The position numbers and the translations under genes were made by a program. Below, one piece after another: positions 54,266 to 63,990 of a DNA stretch of 64,000 nucleotides. The stretch is from contig DIKO01000019.1 in the NCBI GenBank assembly GCA_002423615.1, positions 75,300 through 139,299 on the forward strand, given 5' to 3'. The first letter of the stretch is position 1; the number at the start of each line of letters is the position of its first letter. This DNA comes from Desulfobacteraceae bacterium UBA5616. Lineage in GTDB: Bacteria > Desulfobacterota > Desulfobacteria > Desulfobacterales > UBA5616. Under the pieces are notes generated by a model. That model had not been told where the DNA came from and did not search any database. It saw nothing but the letters and a program-made list of their open reading frames with translations.

Positions 54266-54278
54266 AATGCCGGGCCTT
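54254..54278. terminator. Weak hairpin between convergent genes
   Basis: AAGGCCCG (54254-54261) pairs with CGGGCCTT (54271-54278) over a 9-base loop, overlapping the end of the methyltransferase gene. No T-run follows, so terminator function is doubtful. Confidence 0.35.
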
Positions 54279-54285
54279 ACATTCC

Positions 54286-56256
54286 TCAATATTGGCTGAT
54301 GCCCCAGTTCCACATTCCCGGACGTTTTTTCATATCGACGGTTCGTGGAACCGGTTCCGTAAGGGTGACGAACAACCGGTAGCCCGCATGGATGAGCCGG
54401 TCCCTGTGGACGCTGAAATCCAGTTCCCAGTTGGGATAGACCCGCAGGCCCTGTTCGTCGTGCGCAGCCCATGCCTGTTCTTTTTTCGGGCTCACGAAAG
54501 GAACCTCCAATTTAAGCTCCGGAGGGGCCACCCGGGACAGACAAAGGGGCCAGTTCCCTGAAATCACCATTCCCAGAGGCAGGGGGCTGTTTTTCGGTAA
54601 GCGGAGGTATTCCTCTTCCGAAAGTTCGGGGCTGACGATAACCCCTGAAAAACCCAGAAAATGAAGCTGGTCCACCGCAAGCGGATTGGCAATGTTGCAG
54701 AATGGCCCGGCCCAGAGCCTCAACGTTTTTTTCTCCCTGAAAAAGGCGATCTGCCAGGGGGCATTGAGAACAAAGCAGCGATGCCCCCGGCGCAACAGGT
54801 TAAGTATCCTGCGGCCCCAGGCGGCTTCTTCACCAGGCCAGATCACGGGCGGCAGCCACCACCAGGCGTCGCCGCCGATACCCGGCTGACCCGTCTCTGA
54901 AAGCCAGAGCCCGTCATTTTCGCCAATTCCTTTTTCCGGGGGGGTGCGGTACACCGTCATATTGCCCACGGGGACCTTTCCCGTAAATCTCCTGGGAAGG
55001 CCGGCCAAAACCGATTCATCCGGGATCTGGACTGGCTGGATGGTTTCCAGCCTGGACTTCAGTGCGGAAATCAAATTCTCAAGCTCAGTCTCCCTGCGGT
55101 CCGTCAGGAAAACGGCTTTTTCTCTGATTTCACTTTTTTTCCCGTCAAATTCCAGATAAAGCCGCCCTTTTTTAGGCACATACTTATTCACCCGTAAAAT
55201 TTTATGCGCCCCTTCGCCCTCATACCCCACCCGAAGCATATCCCCCGCAAGCAGTTCCTCTCTGGGGACCAGTGCAGGTTTTCCCCTGTCCAGCGACACT
55301 TTCCCCACAAACAGACCCGAACCTGTATGTCGACCGATATCAATCGGGTTATACGGTCGCTGAGGCAGAAAAAAATAGTGGGTGCCCGGCCTTCCAAGTG
55401 CCCGTTCCAGGAGCTGGACCGCTGATTTCTTGGCTGCGGGGTCCTTTCCATGATCCCTCAGCATTCGATAGGCAGCGGTGGTGTAAAACACGTAGTGCGG
55501 ACTTTTCTTCCGTCCTTCGATCTTCCAGGCGGAAATCCGGGGGACATCCATCAGGACCTTCACCAGCACATCCAGACTTAAGTCCTGGCATGAAAAGAAT
55601 TTTTGCGATATGGAATCCTGGGCGTACTGCCGCCTGCAGGGTTGAACGCACTGGCCCCGGAGACCGCTTTTCCCCCCCAGGTAACTGCTCCAGTAACATC
55701 TTCCCGAGATCCCGTAACACAGGGCCCCATGAACAAAGACTTCAAGAGAAAGTCCGTCCGGACAGGCATCGGACATGGATTTGATTTCATCGATGTTCAG
55801 TTCCCGGGGAACCACCACCCGATTAACCCCCAGATTGTCCCGGATCAGCTTTAAGGCTGCTGGAAAACTCACGTTGGCGAGCGTGGACAGATGGATTTCA
55901 CCGGCGTACCCCGCCTTCCGGGCCATCTGAACAAGGGCCAGGTCCTGAATGATCAGGGCATCGGCCTTGATGCCGCGGCAAATGCCCGACAGAATCGTTG
56001 CGGCCTGATCCAGGTCTTCGGGCTTCAACAGGGAGTTAACGGTGACATAGACCTTGACTTCTTTTTCATGGGCGAGTTCAATCAATCTCCCCAGTTCGGG
56101 AAGGGTAAAATTTTTTGCCTCCATCCTTGCCGAAAACTGTTTCAATCCGCAATACACAGCATCGGCTCCTGCAGCCAGGGCCGCAAGAAATGCATCCCTG
56201 TTCCCCGCCGGGGAGAGAATCATCGGTCGTGATTGAGCCGGGTCTTTTATGTTCAT
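54286..56256 (-). CDS. Peptidase U32-family protein (RNA hydroxylation type)
   Basis: A 656-residue U32 protein. The N-terminal barrel starts RPMILSPAGNRDAFLAALAAGADAVYCGL. The family cysteine cluster is present (CYGISGRCYWSS, GQCVQPCRRQ), which in relatives binds an iron-sulfur cluster. A long C-terminal extension distinguishes it from the 450-residue TrhP form and is closer in size to RlhA-type proteins, which hydroxylate cytidine in 23S rRNA with prephenate as source. The exact RNA target here is not shown. The ATG at 56256 is used; a TTG at 56280 is possible. Confidence 0.82.
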   Translation of the reverse strand: MNIKDPAQSRPMILSPAGNRDAFLAALAAGADAVYCGLKQFSARMEAKNFTLPELGRLIELAHEKEVKVYVTVNSLLKPEDLDQAATILSGICRGIKADALIIQDLALVQMARKAGYAGEIHLSTLANVSFPAALKLIRDNLGVNRVVVPRELNIDEIKSMSDACPDGLSLEVFVHGALCYGISGRCYWSSYLGGKSGLRGQCVQPCRRQYAQDSISQKFFSCQDLSLDVLVKVLMDVPRISAWKIEGRKKSPHYVFYTTAAYRMLRDHGKDPAAKKSAVQLLERALGRPGTHYFFLPQRPYNPIDIGRHTGSGLFVGKVSLDRGKPALVPREELLAGDMLRVGYEGEGAHKILRVNKYVPKKGRLYLEFDGKKSEIREKAVFLTDRRETELENLISALKSRLETIQPVQIPDESVLAGLPRRFTGKVPVGNMTVYRTPPEKGIGENDGLWLSETGQPGIGGDAWWWLPPVIWPGEEAAWGRRILNLLRRGHRCFVLNAPWQIAFFREKKTLRLWAGPFCNIANPLAVDQLHFLGFSGVIVSPELSEEEYLRLPKNSPLPLGMVISGNWPLCLSRVAPPELKLEVPFVSPKKEQAWAAHDEQGLRVYPNWELDFSVHRDRLIHAGYRLFVTLTEPVPRTVDMKKRPGMWNWGISQY

Positions 56257-56322
56257 CGGGGTTCGCCGAACGCCGCCCAAACCGGGAGCGACGGATTTGT
56301 TTTTACGATTGATCTCATAGCG

Positions 56323-58002
56323 TCACCGGGTCAGCCGGCGGTATTTGATCCGGTGGGGCACGGCGGCGTCCACTCCGAGCCGTTTTTTTCGGTCAGCATC
56401 GTACTCGGACCAGTTTCCGTGGAAAAAGGCAACCCGGCTGTCACCTTCAAAAGCCAGAATGTGAGTGGCGATGCGGTCCAGGAACCACCGGTCGTGGCTG
56501 ATCACCACGGCGCATCCCGCAAAATTTTCCAGACCTTCCTCAAGCGCCCGGAGGGTGTTGACATCGAGGTCGTTGGTGGGCTCGTCCAGCAAAAGTACAT
56601 TGGCGCCCTCCCGCAGGAGCTTTGCCAGGTGGACCCGGTTGCGCTGCCCCCCGGAGAGCGTCCCGACCTTTTTCTGCTGATCGGTTCCTGAAAAATTGAA
56701 CTTTCCCACATATGCCCTTGAATTCACAAGCCGGCTCCCCATTTCGATCTGTTCGACACCGCCGGAGATCTCCTCCCAGATGGTCTTTTCGGGCTTCAGT
56801 TCGCGGCTCTGGTCCACATAGGCGAGTTTTACCGTATCCCCTGTCCGTATGGTCCCCCCATCGGGTTTTTCCTGACCCACGATCATTTTAAACAGGGTGG
56901 TCTTCCCTGCTCCATTGGGTCCGATCACACCGACGATGCCGCCGGGAGGCAGACTGAAACTCATGTTCTCCACCAGGAGCCGGTCTCCGAAGGATTTGGT
57001 GACATTTTCCGCCTCGATGACCAGGTTCCCCAACCGTGGACCGGGAGGAATGAAAAGTTCCAGGTCCTTTTCACGCATGTCGGCTTCCTGGTTCAACAGC
57101 TTTTCATAGGCGCTGATCCGGGACTGACTTTTGGCGTGCCGGCCCTTGGGGGACATCCGGATCCATTCCAGTTCGTGCTCCAGGGTCTTCTGCCGCGCGC
57201 TTTCGGATTTTTCCTCGCGCCGGAGTCTCTCCTGTTTCTGTTCCAGCCAGCTTGAATAATTCCCCTTCCAGGGAATGCCGTGGCCGCGGTCCAATTCGAG
57301 GATCCATCCGGCCACGTTGTCCAGGAAATAGCGGTCATGGGTCACGGCGATGACCGTTCCCGCGTATTGTTGAAGGTGATTTTCAAGCCAGGCCACGCTC
57401 TCGGCATCCAGATGATTGGTCGGCTCATCCAGAAGGAGGATATCGGGCTTTTTCAGCAGAAGCCGGCACAGGGCCACCCGGCGCTTCTCACCGCCGGAGA
57501 TCACGGTGACCGGGGTTTCCCCGGGGGGACAGCGCAGCGCGTCCATGGCCATTTCCAATCGGGAATCCAGGTCCCAGGCGTCCAGGGCGTCGAGTTTCTC
57601 CTGAACGGCGCCCTGACGGTCGATGAGCCTGTTCATTTCATCATCATCCATGGGTTCGGCGAACCTGGCATTGATGGACTCGAATTCGTCCAGCAGGTTC
57701 ACTGTTTCCTGGACCCCCTCTTCCACCACTTCCCGCACGGTTCTATTCACATTGACGAGGGGTTCCTGCTCCAGATACCCCACCGTATATCCGCCGGACA
57801 ATTTTGCTTCGCCGTCAAATTGCCTGTCCACACCGGCCATGATCTTCAACAGGGAACTCTTCCCCGAACCGTTCAATCCCAGGACCCCGATTTTAGCACC
57901 GTAAAAATAGGACAGGGAAATATCCTTCAATACGGGCTTCTTGTCGTAAAATTTGCTGACCCGCATCATGGTATAGATGACCTTGTTGATATCGTTGCTC
58001 AA
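56323..58002 (-). CDS. ettA: Energy-dependent translational throttle protein EttA (ABC-F)
   Basis: A 559-residue ABC-F ATPase with two nucleotide-binding domains: Walker A GLNGSGKSS (near residue 41) and GPNGAGKTT, signatures SGGEKRR and SGGQRNR, and LLDEPTNHLD / LLDEPTNDLD. Between them lies the linker with KGRHAKSQSRISAYEKLL. An arm region after the first Walker A (INARFAEPMDDDEMNRLID) matches EttA, which binds the ribosomal E site and gates initiation by ATP level. No membrane segments. Its ATG overlaps the end of the phosphopantetheinyl transferase gene in ATGA. Confidence 0.95.
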   Translation of the reverse strand: MSNDINKVIYTMMRVSKFYDKKPVLKDISLSYFYGAKIGVLGLNGSGKSSLLKIMAGVDRQFDGEAKLSGGYTVGYLEQEPLVNVNRTVREVVEEGVQETVNLLDEFESINARFAEPMDDDEMNRLIDRQGAVQEKLDALDAWDLDSRLEMAMDALRCPPGETPVTVISGGEKRRVALCRLLLKKPDILLLDEPTNHLDAESVAWLENHLQQYAGTVIAVTHDRYFLDNVAGWILELDRGHGIPWKGNYSSWLEQKQERLRREEKSESARQKTLEHELEWIRMSPKGRHAKSQSRISAYEKLLNQEADMREKDLELFIPPGPRLGNLVIEAENVTKSFGDRLLVENMSFSLPPGGIVGVIGPNGAGKTTLFKMIVGQEKPDGGTIRTGDTVKLAYVDQSRELKPEKTIWEEISGGVEQIEMGSRLVNSRAYVGKFNFSGTDQQKKVGTLSGGQRNRVHLAKLLREGANVLLLDEPTNDLDVNTLRALEEGLENFAGCAVVISHDRWFLDRIATHILAFEGDSRVAFFHGNWSEYDADRKKRLGVDAAVPHRIKYRRLTR

Positions 58003-58598
58003 AACGCTGATCCTCCCTTGATCTGATATGTTTCAATTCGCCATTGGATATCGAACCCGTCTTTTACAACGGCGGCGATGTGCCTGTCAAAGTAACAGTG
58101 CTCGACATGACGGATTTTTCCGCCGAACCGCACCACCAGGTTGTTTTCATCGGGGATTTCCACCACCCGGATTTTCAAAAGGTCCTTGATGCCTTCGCCC
58201 CATGCCTTGATCACCGCTTCCTTTGCTGTCCAGTACCGGTAAAAAATATGGAAAGGATCGCCATCCGAAAGGCTCCATTCTTCACAGACGCCGACTTTTT
58301 TAAACATCCCCGTATGCCGGGGTTTGATCTCTTCAATGTCGATGCCCACGAGGCCGGTCGAGACCACGCCGCCTACATAATGCCGTTTATGGGTAATGGA
58401 CCAGAAAACGCCGTTTGACGGGACAGGTGCGCCATGATCGTCTTTGTAAAGCTCACCCAGAGGCATACGGCTGTATCGGGCGGACAGGTCCAGGGCGACT
58501 CTGGCGTACCGGCTTAAAAATACCGATTTCTCCCTTCCGGAAAGACCGGTTTTATCCGGGGGAACGGCAAGAATAACCGGGTGAAGTACGGGCATCAT
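57999..58598 (-). CDS. 4'-phosphopantetheinyl transferase-superfamily protein
   Basis: A 199-residue protein with the two conserved motifs of the family: GIDIEEI near residue 84 (metal-binding aspartate and glutamate) and WTAKEAVIKAWG near residue 122. Such enzymes move the phosphopantetheine arm of CoA to acyl or peptidyl carrier proteins. Whether it acts on fatty-acid synthase or a secondary pathway is unknown, and no carrier protein or synthase gene lies nearby. Overlaps both neighbours by 4 bases, giving translational coupling. Confidence 0.87.
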   Translation of the reverse strand: MMPVLHPVILAVPPDKTGLSGREKSVFLSRYARVALDLSARYSRMPLGELYKDDHGAPVPSNGVFWSITHKRHYVGGVVSTGLVGIDIEEIKPRHTGMFKKVGVCEEWSLSDGDPFHIFYRYWTAKEAVIKAWGEGIKDLLKIRVVEIPDENNLVVRFGGKIRHVEHCYFDRHIAAVVKDGFDIQWRIETYQIKGGSAF

Positions 58599-60760
58599 GC
58601 TCCCTTTTGTTCATCCGGCGATTTTAAAATCATCCTCACGTCCGCAACGGTTGCGCCGTGACCCTCGGCATGGACCAGGAGGGGATTGACATCCATTTCC
58701 ACAATTTCAGGATGATTCACCGCCATATCCGATAATTTCACCATGATGCGCTCCAGCTCCGGGATGTCCGTCCGGGGTCTTCCCCTGAAACCGGAAAGCA
58801 GCTTGAAGGATTTGATGGACCGGACCATCCTCCTCGCTTCGTTTCTCCCGATGGGGGCCAGCCGAAACGCCACGTCCCGGAAAATTTCTACGAATATGCC
58901 CCCGAACCCGAACATCAAAAGAGGACCGAAAATGGGGTAGCGTTTCACACCGAGGATGATTTCCTCTCCCCCGGAGGCCATTTTCTGAACCAGAACCCCA
59001 TCGATGACGGCATTGGGGTCATAGGCCGCAGCCGAGGCCGAAATTTCACGGAAGGCGTCTTCAACCTCGGATTTTGAGGCAAGGTTCAGTTTTACACCCC
59101 CCGCGTCGGACTTGTGCAGGATCTGCCGGGAAACGATTTTCATCACCACGGGAAATCCCAGTTTTTCAGCGATTTCCGACGCCTGCCGGGCCGTTGCCGC
59201 CAGACCGGCGGGCAGGATATCGAAACCATAGCATTTTAAAATTTCAGCGCCCTCAATCTCTCCCAGGCGGGTGTTCCCCGCTTCGAGGCAACCCTGAATA
59301 ACACCGCGGGCTCTTTCCACGTCATGGCTGAACACAAACTGCTCGAGATGGGGGCGGTTGAGCCAGTCGGAATATTTGAAGAGAACACCGAAGGCCTTGG
59401 CCGCATCCTCGGGAAATTTAAACACGGGAATGCCGTTTTCCTGGAGGTACTTCACTCCCGGGGAGACATCCACGATTCCCATGAAGCAGCATAAAATCGG
59501 CTTGTGGGAAGGCCCTGCGATGCGGACCACGGCCTTGGCCGTTTCCAGGGCGTTGGTCATGGACTGGGGGGTGAGGATCACCAGAGCGCCGTCCACCCCG
59601 TCATCGTGGATCACCGCCGACAGGGCGATCTCATAACGGTCCTGGGAAGCGTCCCCGATGATATCCACGGGATTTTTAAGATTGGCCGTGGCCGGCAGGT
59701 GGGCGGCAAGGGTTTTTGTGGTCTCTTCCCGGAACTCGGCCAGGCGAAGCCCCGATGAAACGGTCATGTCCGTGGCCACGATGCCCGGGCCTCCGGCGTT
59801 GGTGACGATGGCCACCCGGTTTCCCTCCGGCACTTTTCGACGGTATTTGCCCAGGGGACTTTCGTTTTTGTAGGCAAATACCCCGGCATAATCAAAAAGC
59901 TCATTGATGGTGTCCACCCGGATAATGCCCGCCTGTTGAAAAATCGCGTCATACACGGCCTCGGACCCGGCAAGGGAGCCGGTGTGGGAGGCGGCGGCCA
60001 TGGCCCCGGCGGAAGTCCGGCCCGATTTGATGGCCAGAATCGGCGTGGGCCGGTCCCCGCCGGTGATTTTTTTCACCTGCTCGATGAATTCAGGCCCCCT
60101 CCTCAGTTCTTCCAGGTAGATCATGATGACTTCCGTGTCCAGGTCTTCATAAAAATAATTGAGCAGGTCCAGCTCGTCCACATCGGCCTTGTTGCCGATC
60201 GAGATGAATTTTGAAAATCCGAAATCCCGGTCCGCGGCAAAATCCAGCACCGACGTGCAAAGGGCCCCGCTCTGGGAAATAAAGGAAATATTGCCGGCCT
60301 TGGGCATACGATTGGAAAAACTCGCGTTTAACCGGGTATTGGTCTGGGGATTGATCACCCCCAGGCAGTTGGGGCCCACTATCCGGATCTGGTTCTTCCG
60401 GCACAGCGCCACGATTTCATTCTCGATTTCAAGACCTTCCGGTCCCACTTCCCGGAATCCCGCGGATACGATCACAAGCCCCCTGACCCCCTTTTCCGCT
60501 GCCTGGGCCGCAGCCGCAAGGCAAAGGCGGGGCGGCAGGATTAATATCGCCAGATCCAGGGGGTCGGGTATTTCCGGGATAGCCGCATAGCTTCGGACGC
60601 TTAACACGGAGCGGGCGTTGGGGTTGACCGGATAAAGGGTCCCGGTGAACCCGCCCTTTAAAATATTGGCGAAAATATCATGCCCCACCTTGCCCGGGGT
60701 GGTGGAGGCGCCCACCACAGCCACGGCCCTGGGGGAAAAAATGGCCTGGAGGTTTTGCAT
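58595..60760 (-). CDS. ADP-forming acyl-CoA synthetase, fused alpha-beta type
   Basis: A 721-residue single-chain enzyme: CoA-binding domain (SPRAVAVVGASTTPGKVG at residues 9-26), succinyl-CoA-ligase-like domains with ISQSGALCTS (161-170), the phosphorylated histidine in ASHTGSLAG (H259), and a C-terminal ATP-grasp domain (EIAEKLGFPVVMKIVSRQILHKSDAGGV). Interconverts acyl-CoA, ADP and phosphate with acid, CoA and ATP. Substrate range is not visible; acetate is only one option. AAGGA precedes the ATG. It heads the run to the phosphopantetheinyl transferase and ettA. Confidence 0.9.
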   Translation of the reverse strand: MQNLQAIFSPRAVAVVGASTTPGKVGHDIFANILKGGFTGTLYPVNPNARSVLSVRSYAAIPEIPDPLDLAILILPPRLCLAAAAQAAEKGVRGLVIVSAGFREVGPEGLEIENEIVALCRKNQIRIVGPNCLGVINPQTNTRLNASFSNRMPKAGNISFISQSGALCTSVLDFAADRDFGFSKFISIGNKADVDELDLLNYFYEDLDTEVIMIYLEELRRGPEFIEQVKKITGGDRPTPILAIKSGRTSAGAMAAASHTGSLAGSEAVYDAIFQQAGIIRVDTINELFDYAGVFAYKNESPLGKYRRKVPEGNRVAIVTNAGGPGIVATDMTVSSGLRLAEFREETTKTLAAHLPATANLKNPVDIIGDASQDRYEIALSAVIHDDGVDGALVILTPQSMTNALETAKAVVRIAGPSHKPILCCFMGIVDVSPGVKYLQENGIPVFKFPEDAAKAFGVLFKYSDWLNRPHLEQFVFSHDVERARGVIQGCLEAGNTRLGEIEGAEILKCYGFDILPAGLAATARQASEIAEKLGFPVVMKIVSRQILHKSDAGGVKLNLASKSEVEDAFREISASAAAYDPNAVIDGVLVQKMASGGEEIILGVKRYPIFGPLLMFGFGGIFVEIFRDVAFRLAPIGRNEARRMVRSIKSFKLLSGFRGRPRTDIPELERIMVKLSDMAVNHPEIVEMDVNPLLVHAEGHGATVADVRMILKSPDEQKGA

Positions 60761-60819
60761 GTAGTGTCCTTATCATTTTGATTTCAATCATTTGTTTCGT
60801 CAACTGCATCTACCGCGAA

Positions 60820-61847
60820 TTATTTCGTCTTGAAATCTTTAAGCCGCGTATACCGGACTATCTGGTCAAGGGTCTTGAGCGTAAATACTTTCCCACGTGT
60901 CGAAAGAATCATCTTTTTCATATCCTCACGACGAACGCCGAAACCTCGGCCGCCGATGCAGGCGATAACCTCATATTTTGGATTATCCGGCGGACGTCCT
61001 GCAATACTTAATTCGCCGAGGTGCTGAATGCGGGTGACCTTATCCCGCGCCGTTCCATCATCTTCGGTGATCTTTGCCTCAATAATAACCTGGGGATTAT
61101 ATTCACTCGGAATAATGAAATCCGGAGTTTGATCAAAACCTTCTATTCGTTCCGCCCGTTTTGTCTTACGGTAGCTGATGCCTGCTTGGGTCAGTACGTC
61201 CTCAATGGCCGATTCAAGGCTGTCTCCAACCAGTTCGCTGACCGAATCACGATGACCGGCAAAAGGTCTTCCCAGAAACCTCTCGTAAAGGAGCATGGCA
61301 TAGGGCACTCCCATCCCGGAAATATTTTTAATGCTGTCAAGTCCGTACCGGGTATCGGCCTTGTTCAATCGGTGAAATTGATGGTCGTCCACTTGCTGCA
61401 TGCCGTCAACAAGCATTGCACAAGCTGTTCCTATCAGTGCTTCAAGCTTTTTCATGGTCCCTCCATTTACATTGAGGGCCTTTTCCGGCGACATTCTGAT
61501 TTTTCTATCCAGGGTTCTGAGAAAACCTTGGGTAACATCAACGCCGGTTCGCCGAGACGTCACATAAGCCCATTCCGGGGGTGTGAAGCCGATGACCGAA
61601 GGACAATGATGGCAATGGGTTGAGCCAACGCAACAGAGAGAACCTTTTTGGAACTCAACAAGGAGAACCCCTTTGTTGCGGCCTTAAGAGCCTCATAACC
61701 TCGCTCAAATTCAGGATATTCAACAAATCCAAGACCCTTTGGCATTACCAGAAATTCAGACGCCAGACACGAGAAAACAGCATCAACATATCTTTCCGGT
61801 TCATTCATAACTTCGGATAGCGATACTTCAAAAGGATATTTCGGCAT
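60820..61847 (-). pseudogene. Endonuclease-like protein beside a DNA methyltransferase, frameshifted
   Basis: The first part (ATG 61847, MPKYPFEVSLSEVMNEPERYVDAV) reads to LAQPIAIIVLRS. Then one base is missing near 61595, and the protein continues in the frame IGFTPPEWAYVTSRRTGVDVTQGF to 60820. Without repair the halves read as an ORF ending at 61560 and another from 61563. The C-terminal part has a PD-(D/E)xK-like pattern (TPDFIIPSEYN, then VIIEAKI), suggesting a nuclease fold. It overlaps the methyltransferase gene by 20 bases. A restriction role is inferred from that pairing only. Confidence 0.65.
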
Positions 61848-63990
61848 GAGGGTCTCCAAATATTTCAATATTTTCGCCGAATGCAAACAAGGGCATGTTG
61901 GAGAATGAATTATCCGGTGCGACAAGGCATTTCTCGATTCGATCCCAGCCGCCGAATTTCAGAATCCAGGAGGATACCTTTGACAAGCGTGTTTTAATAT
62001 CGGCATCCTTATTCCAGCCGCCCCGAAGGTTCCATATAGCCAGACGAATAAGATGACCAAAGGTTATACACCTCATGTCCCCAAGCGTTGGTTTGACATT
62101 CCCGGATCTAAGTTTCTCCAGGTCCTCATTAACAAGTTCGGCAACGCCGATGATTGAATCGACTACCCACCTGCGGGGCACGGCCCCGGTTGATCTGCAG
62201 ACAAATACCGTATCGATGATCGATGAGCCGGTTCCATTAATATGAATGGATGATCCCATCTCAGCAGGACACGGCAGAGAAGCCGAGCAGGTCAAACCGG
62301 CGTCTAGGATCGCGACCGCTATGGGATGGTATGCCGCCGGATCATTGTGGTGATAGGTGAAAACCAGGGGCGAACCGGGTTTCAATGCAACCGCCATCTT
62401 CTGGAATACCCTTGACAGGCCTCGGGCAAAATGTTCGATTCCCCTGCCCATGTCTTCATTGCCGGTCAATTCCTGGGGATGGCGGGTCGAAAGACCTTTG
62501 AATTCATTCTTCTCGCCGTGGACGAGACGGCAAAGCCACACGTAACAAAAATCCATCAATTCGGCATATTGAACATTCCCGAAATATGGGGGGTCGGTGA
62601 AAACTGCGTCCAGTGAACCCGGAGGCATTTCCACTTGAGCGGCGTCTTTGCAGGACAGCTTCACGCTTCGCGATTCAGCCTGATGCCCGCCGTTCTGGCT
62701 GTCCCCGATCCACTCCCCCCTGATGGGCACGATTTCTTTTTTCCCCCCTTGATGCCTGATTTCAAATGGCCGGTCGCAGTAGACTTTTGCCTTTCGGAAT
62801 TTCTCAATAATGTTGGACCAGCCTCCGCTTCCAATGCAAGTCTGCCTATTCGGGTCAACGATTCCCAGCAGATTGGACTCACACTGAACAAGCCCCACGG
62901 GAAACCCGTGAACCGAGAAAATATCAAGCGATTTCAGAGCCATGGTATCATATCGACAAAGCATGTTCTGGTAGCGCAACAAATCCGAAAGATTGGTCGC
63001 AAGAGAATTCCGGACCCGCTCGTTCATCGTCCGGGAGATAATTCCTGCGGACAATTCCAAACCGAGAAGCTGGCGGAAGTTAAACATTTGCCGATAATGG
63101 GTGTACCCCCAGCGATGAAGACGATTGGTCTCGTCGCCGGTTGGGATTTCGTCATCTGGGACATACTTTGCCGAAGTTTTCCCCCATCGTTCTTTTGCCT
63201 GGGCCGCCTTGATCAAATCCTCTGAATCCGGGATTTTAAAGAATCTCCCGACATGGCTCCCCTTACAGGATGGACAGTGATATTCAAGCGCGAAAACCCT
63301 ATGCCGGGGAGGCCCCGTTGATTTATCGGGAAAGGTATTGATGGTTTTGCAATGAGGGCATTCACAATGATTTCGTTTCGCGGGACCATTCAGCAGAAGG
63401 CATGCCCCGCAATGCATACATCGACCGGGCGATTTTCGGTCGTTTGATTCGGTCAGTCGGCCGCATTCAGGGCACAGGAATACATTCATGGGATGTCTTG
63501 CGTTGGAAGCCACCATATAACCGGGGAACAAGTCGATGGGGTTGTTGCATTTTTGACAGGAAAGGACTTTTACCCAAAGGAAATACTTTACGTGGGAATT
63601 TTCGTTACCACAGAGAACACAGCGGGTTCGGTATAAATATCCTATTTCCTTTTCTAATTCATTGCGCAAGGCATTTGCCGCCTGAATATACTCTGCAAGA
63701 TTGAGGTGTTCTATCTCCTGACGAACAATCCAGTAAGCCATGGGGTTGATATCGAATCCCGCGATATCGCAGCCGAGCCTGTTGGCTTCGATGAGCGGCG
63801 TGCCGCCGCCCATGAATGGATCGGCAATTCTGGTTCCTTTCAGATTGTTTCCCCGGTAAAATACCTCCGCCAGAGGTTTATCGACAAACTCGGAAAGCAA
63901 TAAACCGCGAAACAGCGTCCCGGGTCTTCGTGCAAACCATTTGTGAACTGCTATTATGGGCCTGTAGTTTTGTTGTAAGTGGGTATGCAG
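61828..63990 (-). CDS. DNA methyltransferase with zinc-ribbon modules, 5' end uncertain
   Basis: An N4-cytosine/N6-adenine-type methyltransferase of about 720 residues. The SAM site is IADPFMGGGTPLIEANRLG, and the catalytic motif is FTDPPYFGNVQYAEL. Between them are four CxxC-type clusters (CVLCG with CQKC, CPEC with CMHC, CPHC, CPSC), consistent with zinc ribbons. Conserved sequence reaches upstream of the TTG at 63900 (VHKWFARRPGTLFRG), and the frame stays open to 63990, where only CTG or no start is available. The true start may be just beyond a stop at 63991-63993 or involve another base error. It is paired with the endonuclease-like gene. Confidence 0.78.
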   Translation of the reverse strand: MHTHLQQNYRPIIAVHKWFARRPGTLFRGLLLSEFVDKPLAEVFYRGNNLKGTRIADPFMGGGTPLIEANRLGCDIAGFDINPMAYWIVRQEIEHLNLAEYIQAANALRNELEKEIGYLYRTRCVLCGNENSHVKYFLWVKVLSCQKCNNPIDLFPGYMVASNARHPMNVFLCPECGRLTESNDRKSPGRCMHCGACLLLNGPAKRNHCECPHCKTINTFPDKSTGPPRHRVFALEYHCPSCKGSHVGRFFKIPDSEDLIKAAQAKERWGKTSAKYVPDDEIPTGDETNRLHRWGYTHYRQMFNFRQLLGLELSAGIISRTMNERVRNSLATNLSDLLRYQNMLCRYDTMALKSLDIFSVHGFPVGLVQCESNLLGIVDPNRQTCIGSGGWSNIIEKFRKAKVYCDRPFEIRHQGGKKEIVPIRGEWIGDSQNGGHQAESRSVKLSCKDAAQVEMPPGSLDAVFTDPPYFGNVQYAELMDFCYVWLCRLVHGEKNEFKGLSTRHPQELTGNEDMGRGIEHFARGLSRVFQKMAVALKPGSPLVFTYHHNDPAAYHPIAVAILDAGLTCSASLPCPAEMGSSIHINGTGSSIIDTVFVCRSTGAVPRRWVVDSIIGVAELVNEDLEKLRSGNVKPTLGDMRCITFGHLIRLAIWNLRGGWNKDADIKTRLSKVSSWILKFGGWDRIEKCLVAPDNSFSNMPLFAFGENIEIFGDPHAEISF

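Noticed and set aside
57280..58026. Open frame antisense to ettA
   Set aside because: ettA has both ABC domains intact on the other strand; the antisense product has no recognisable features.
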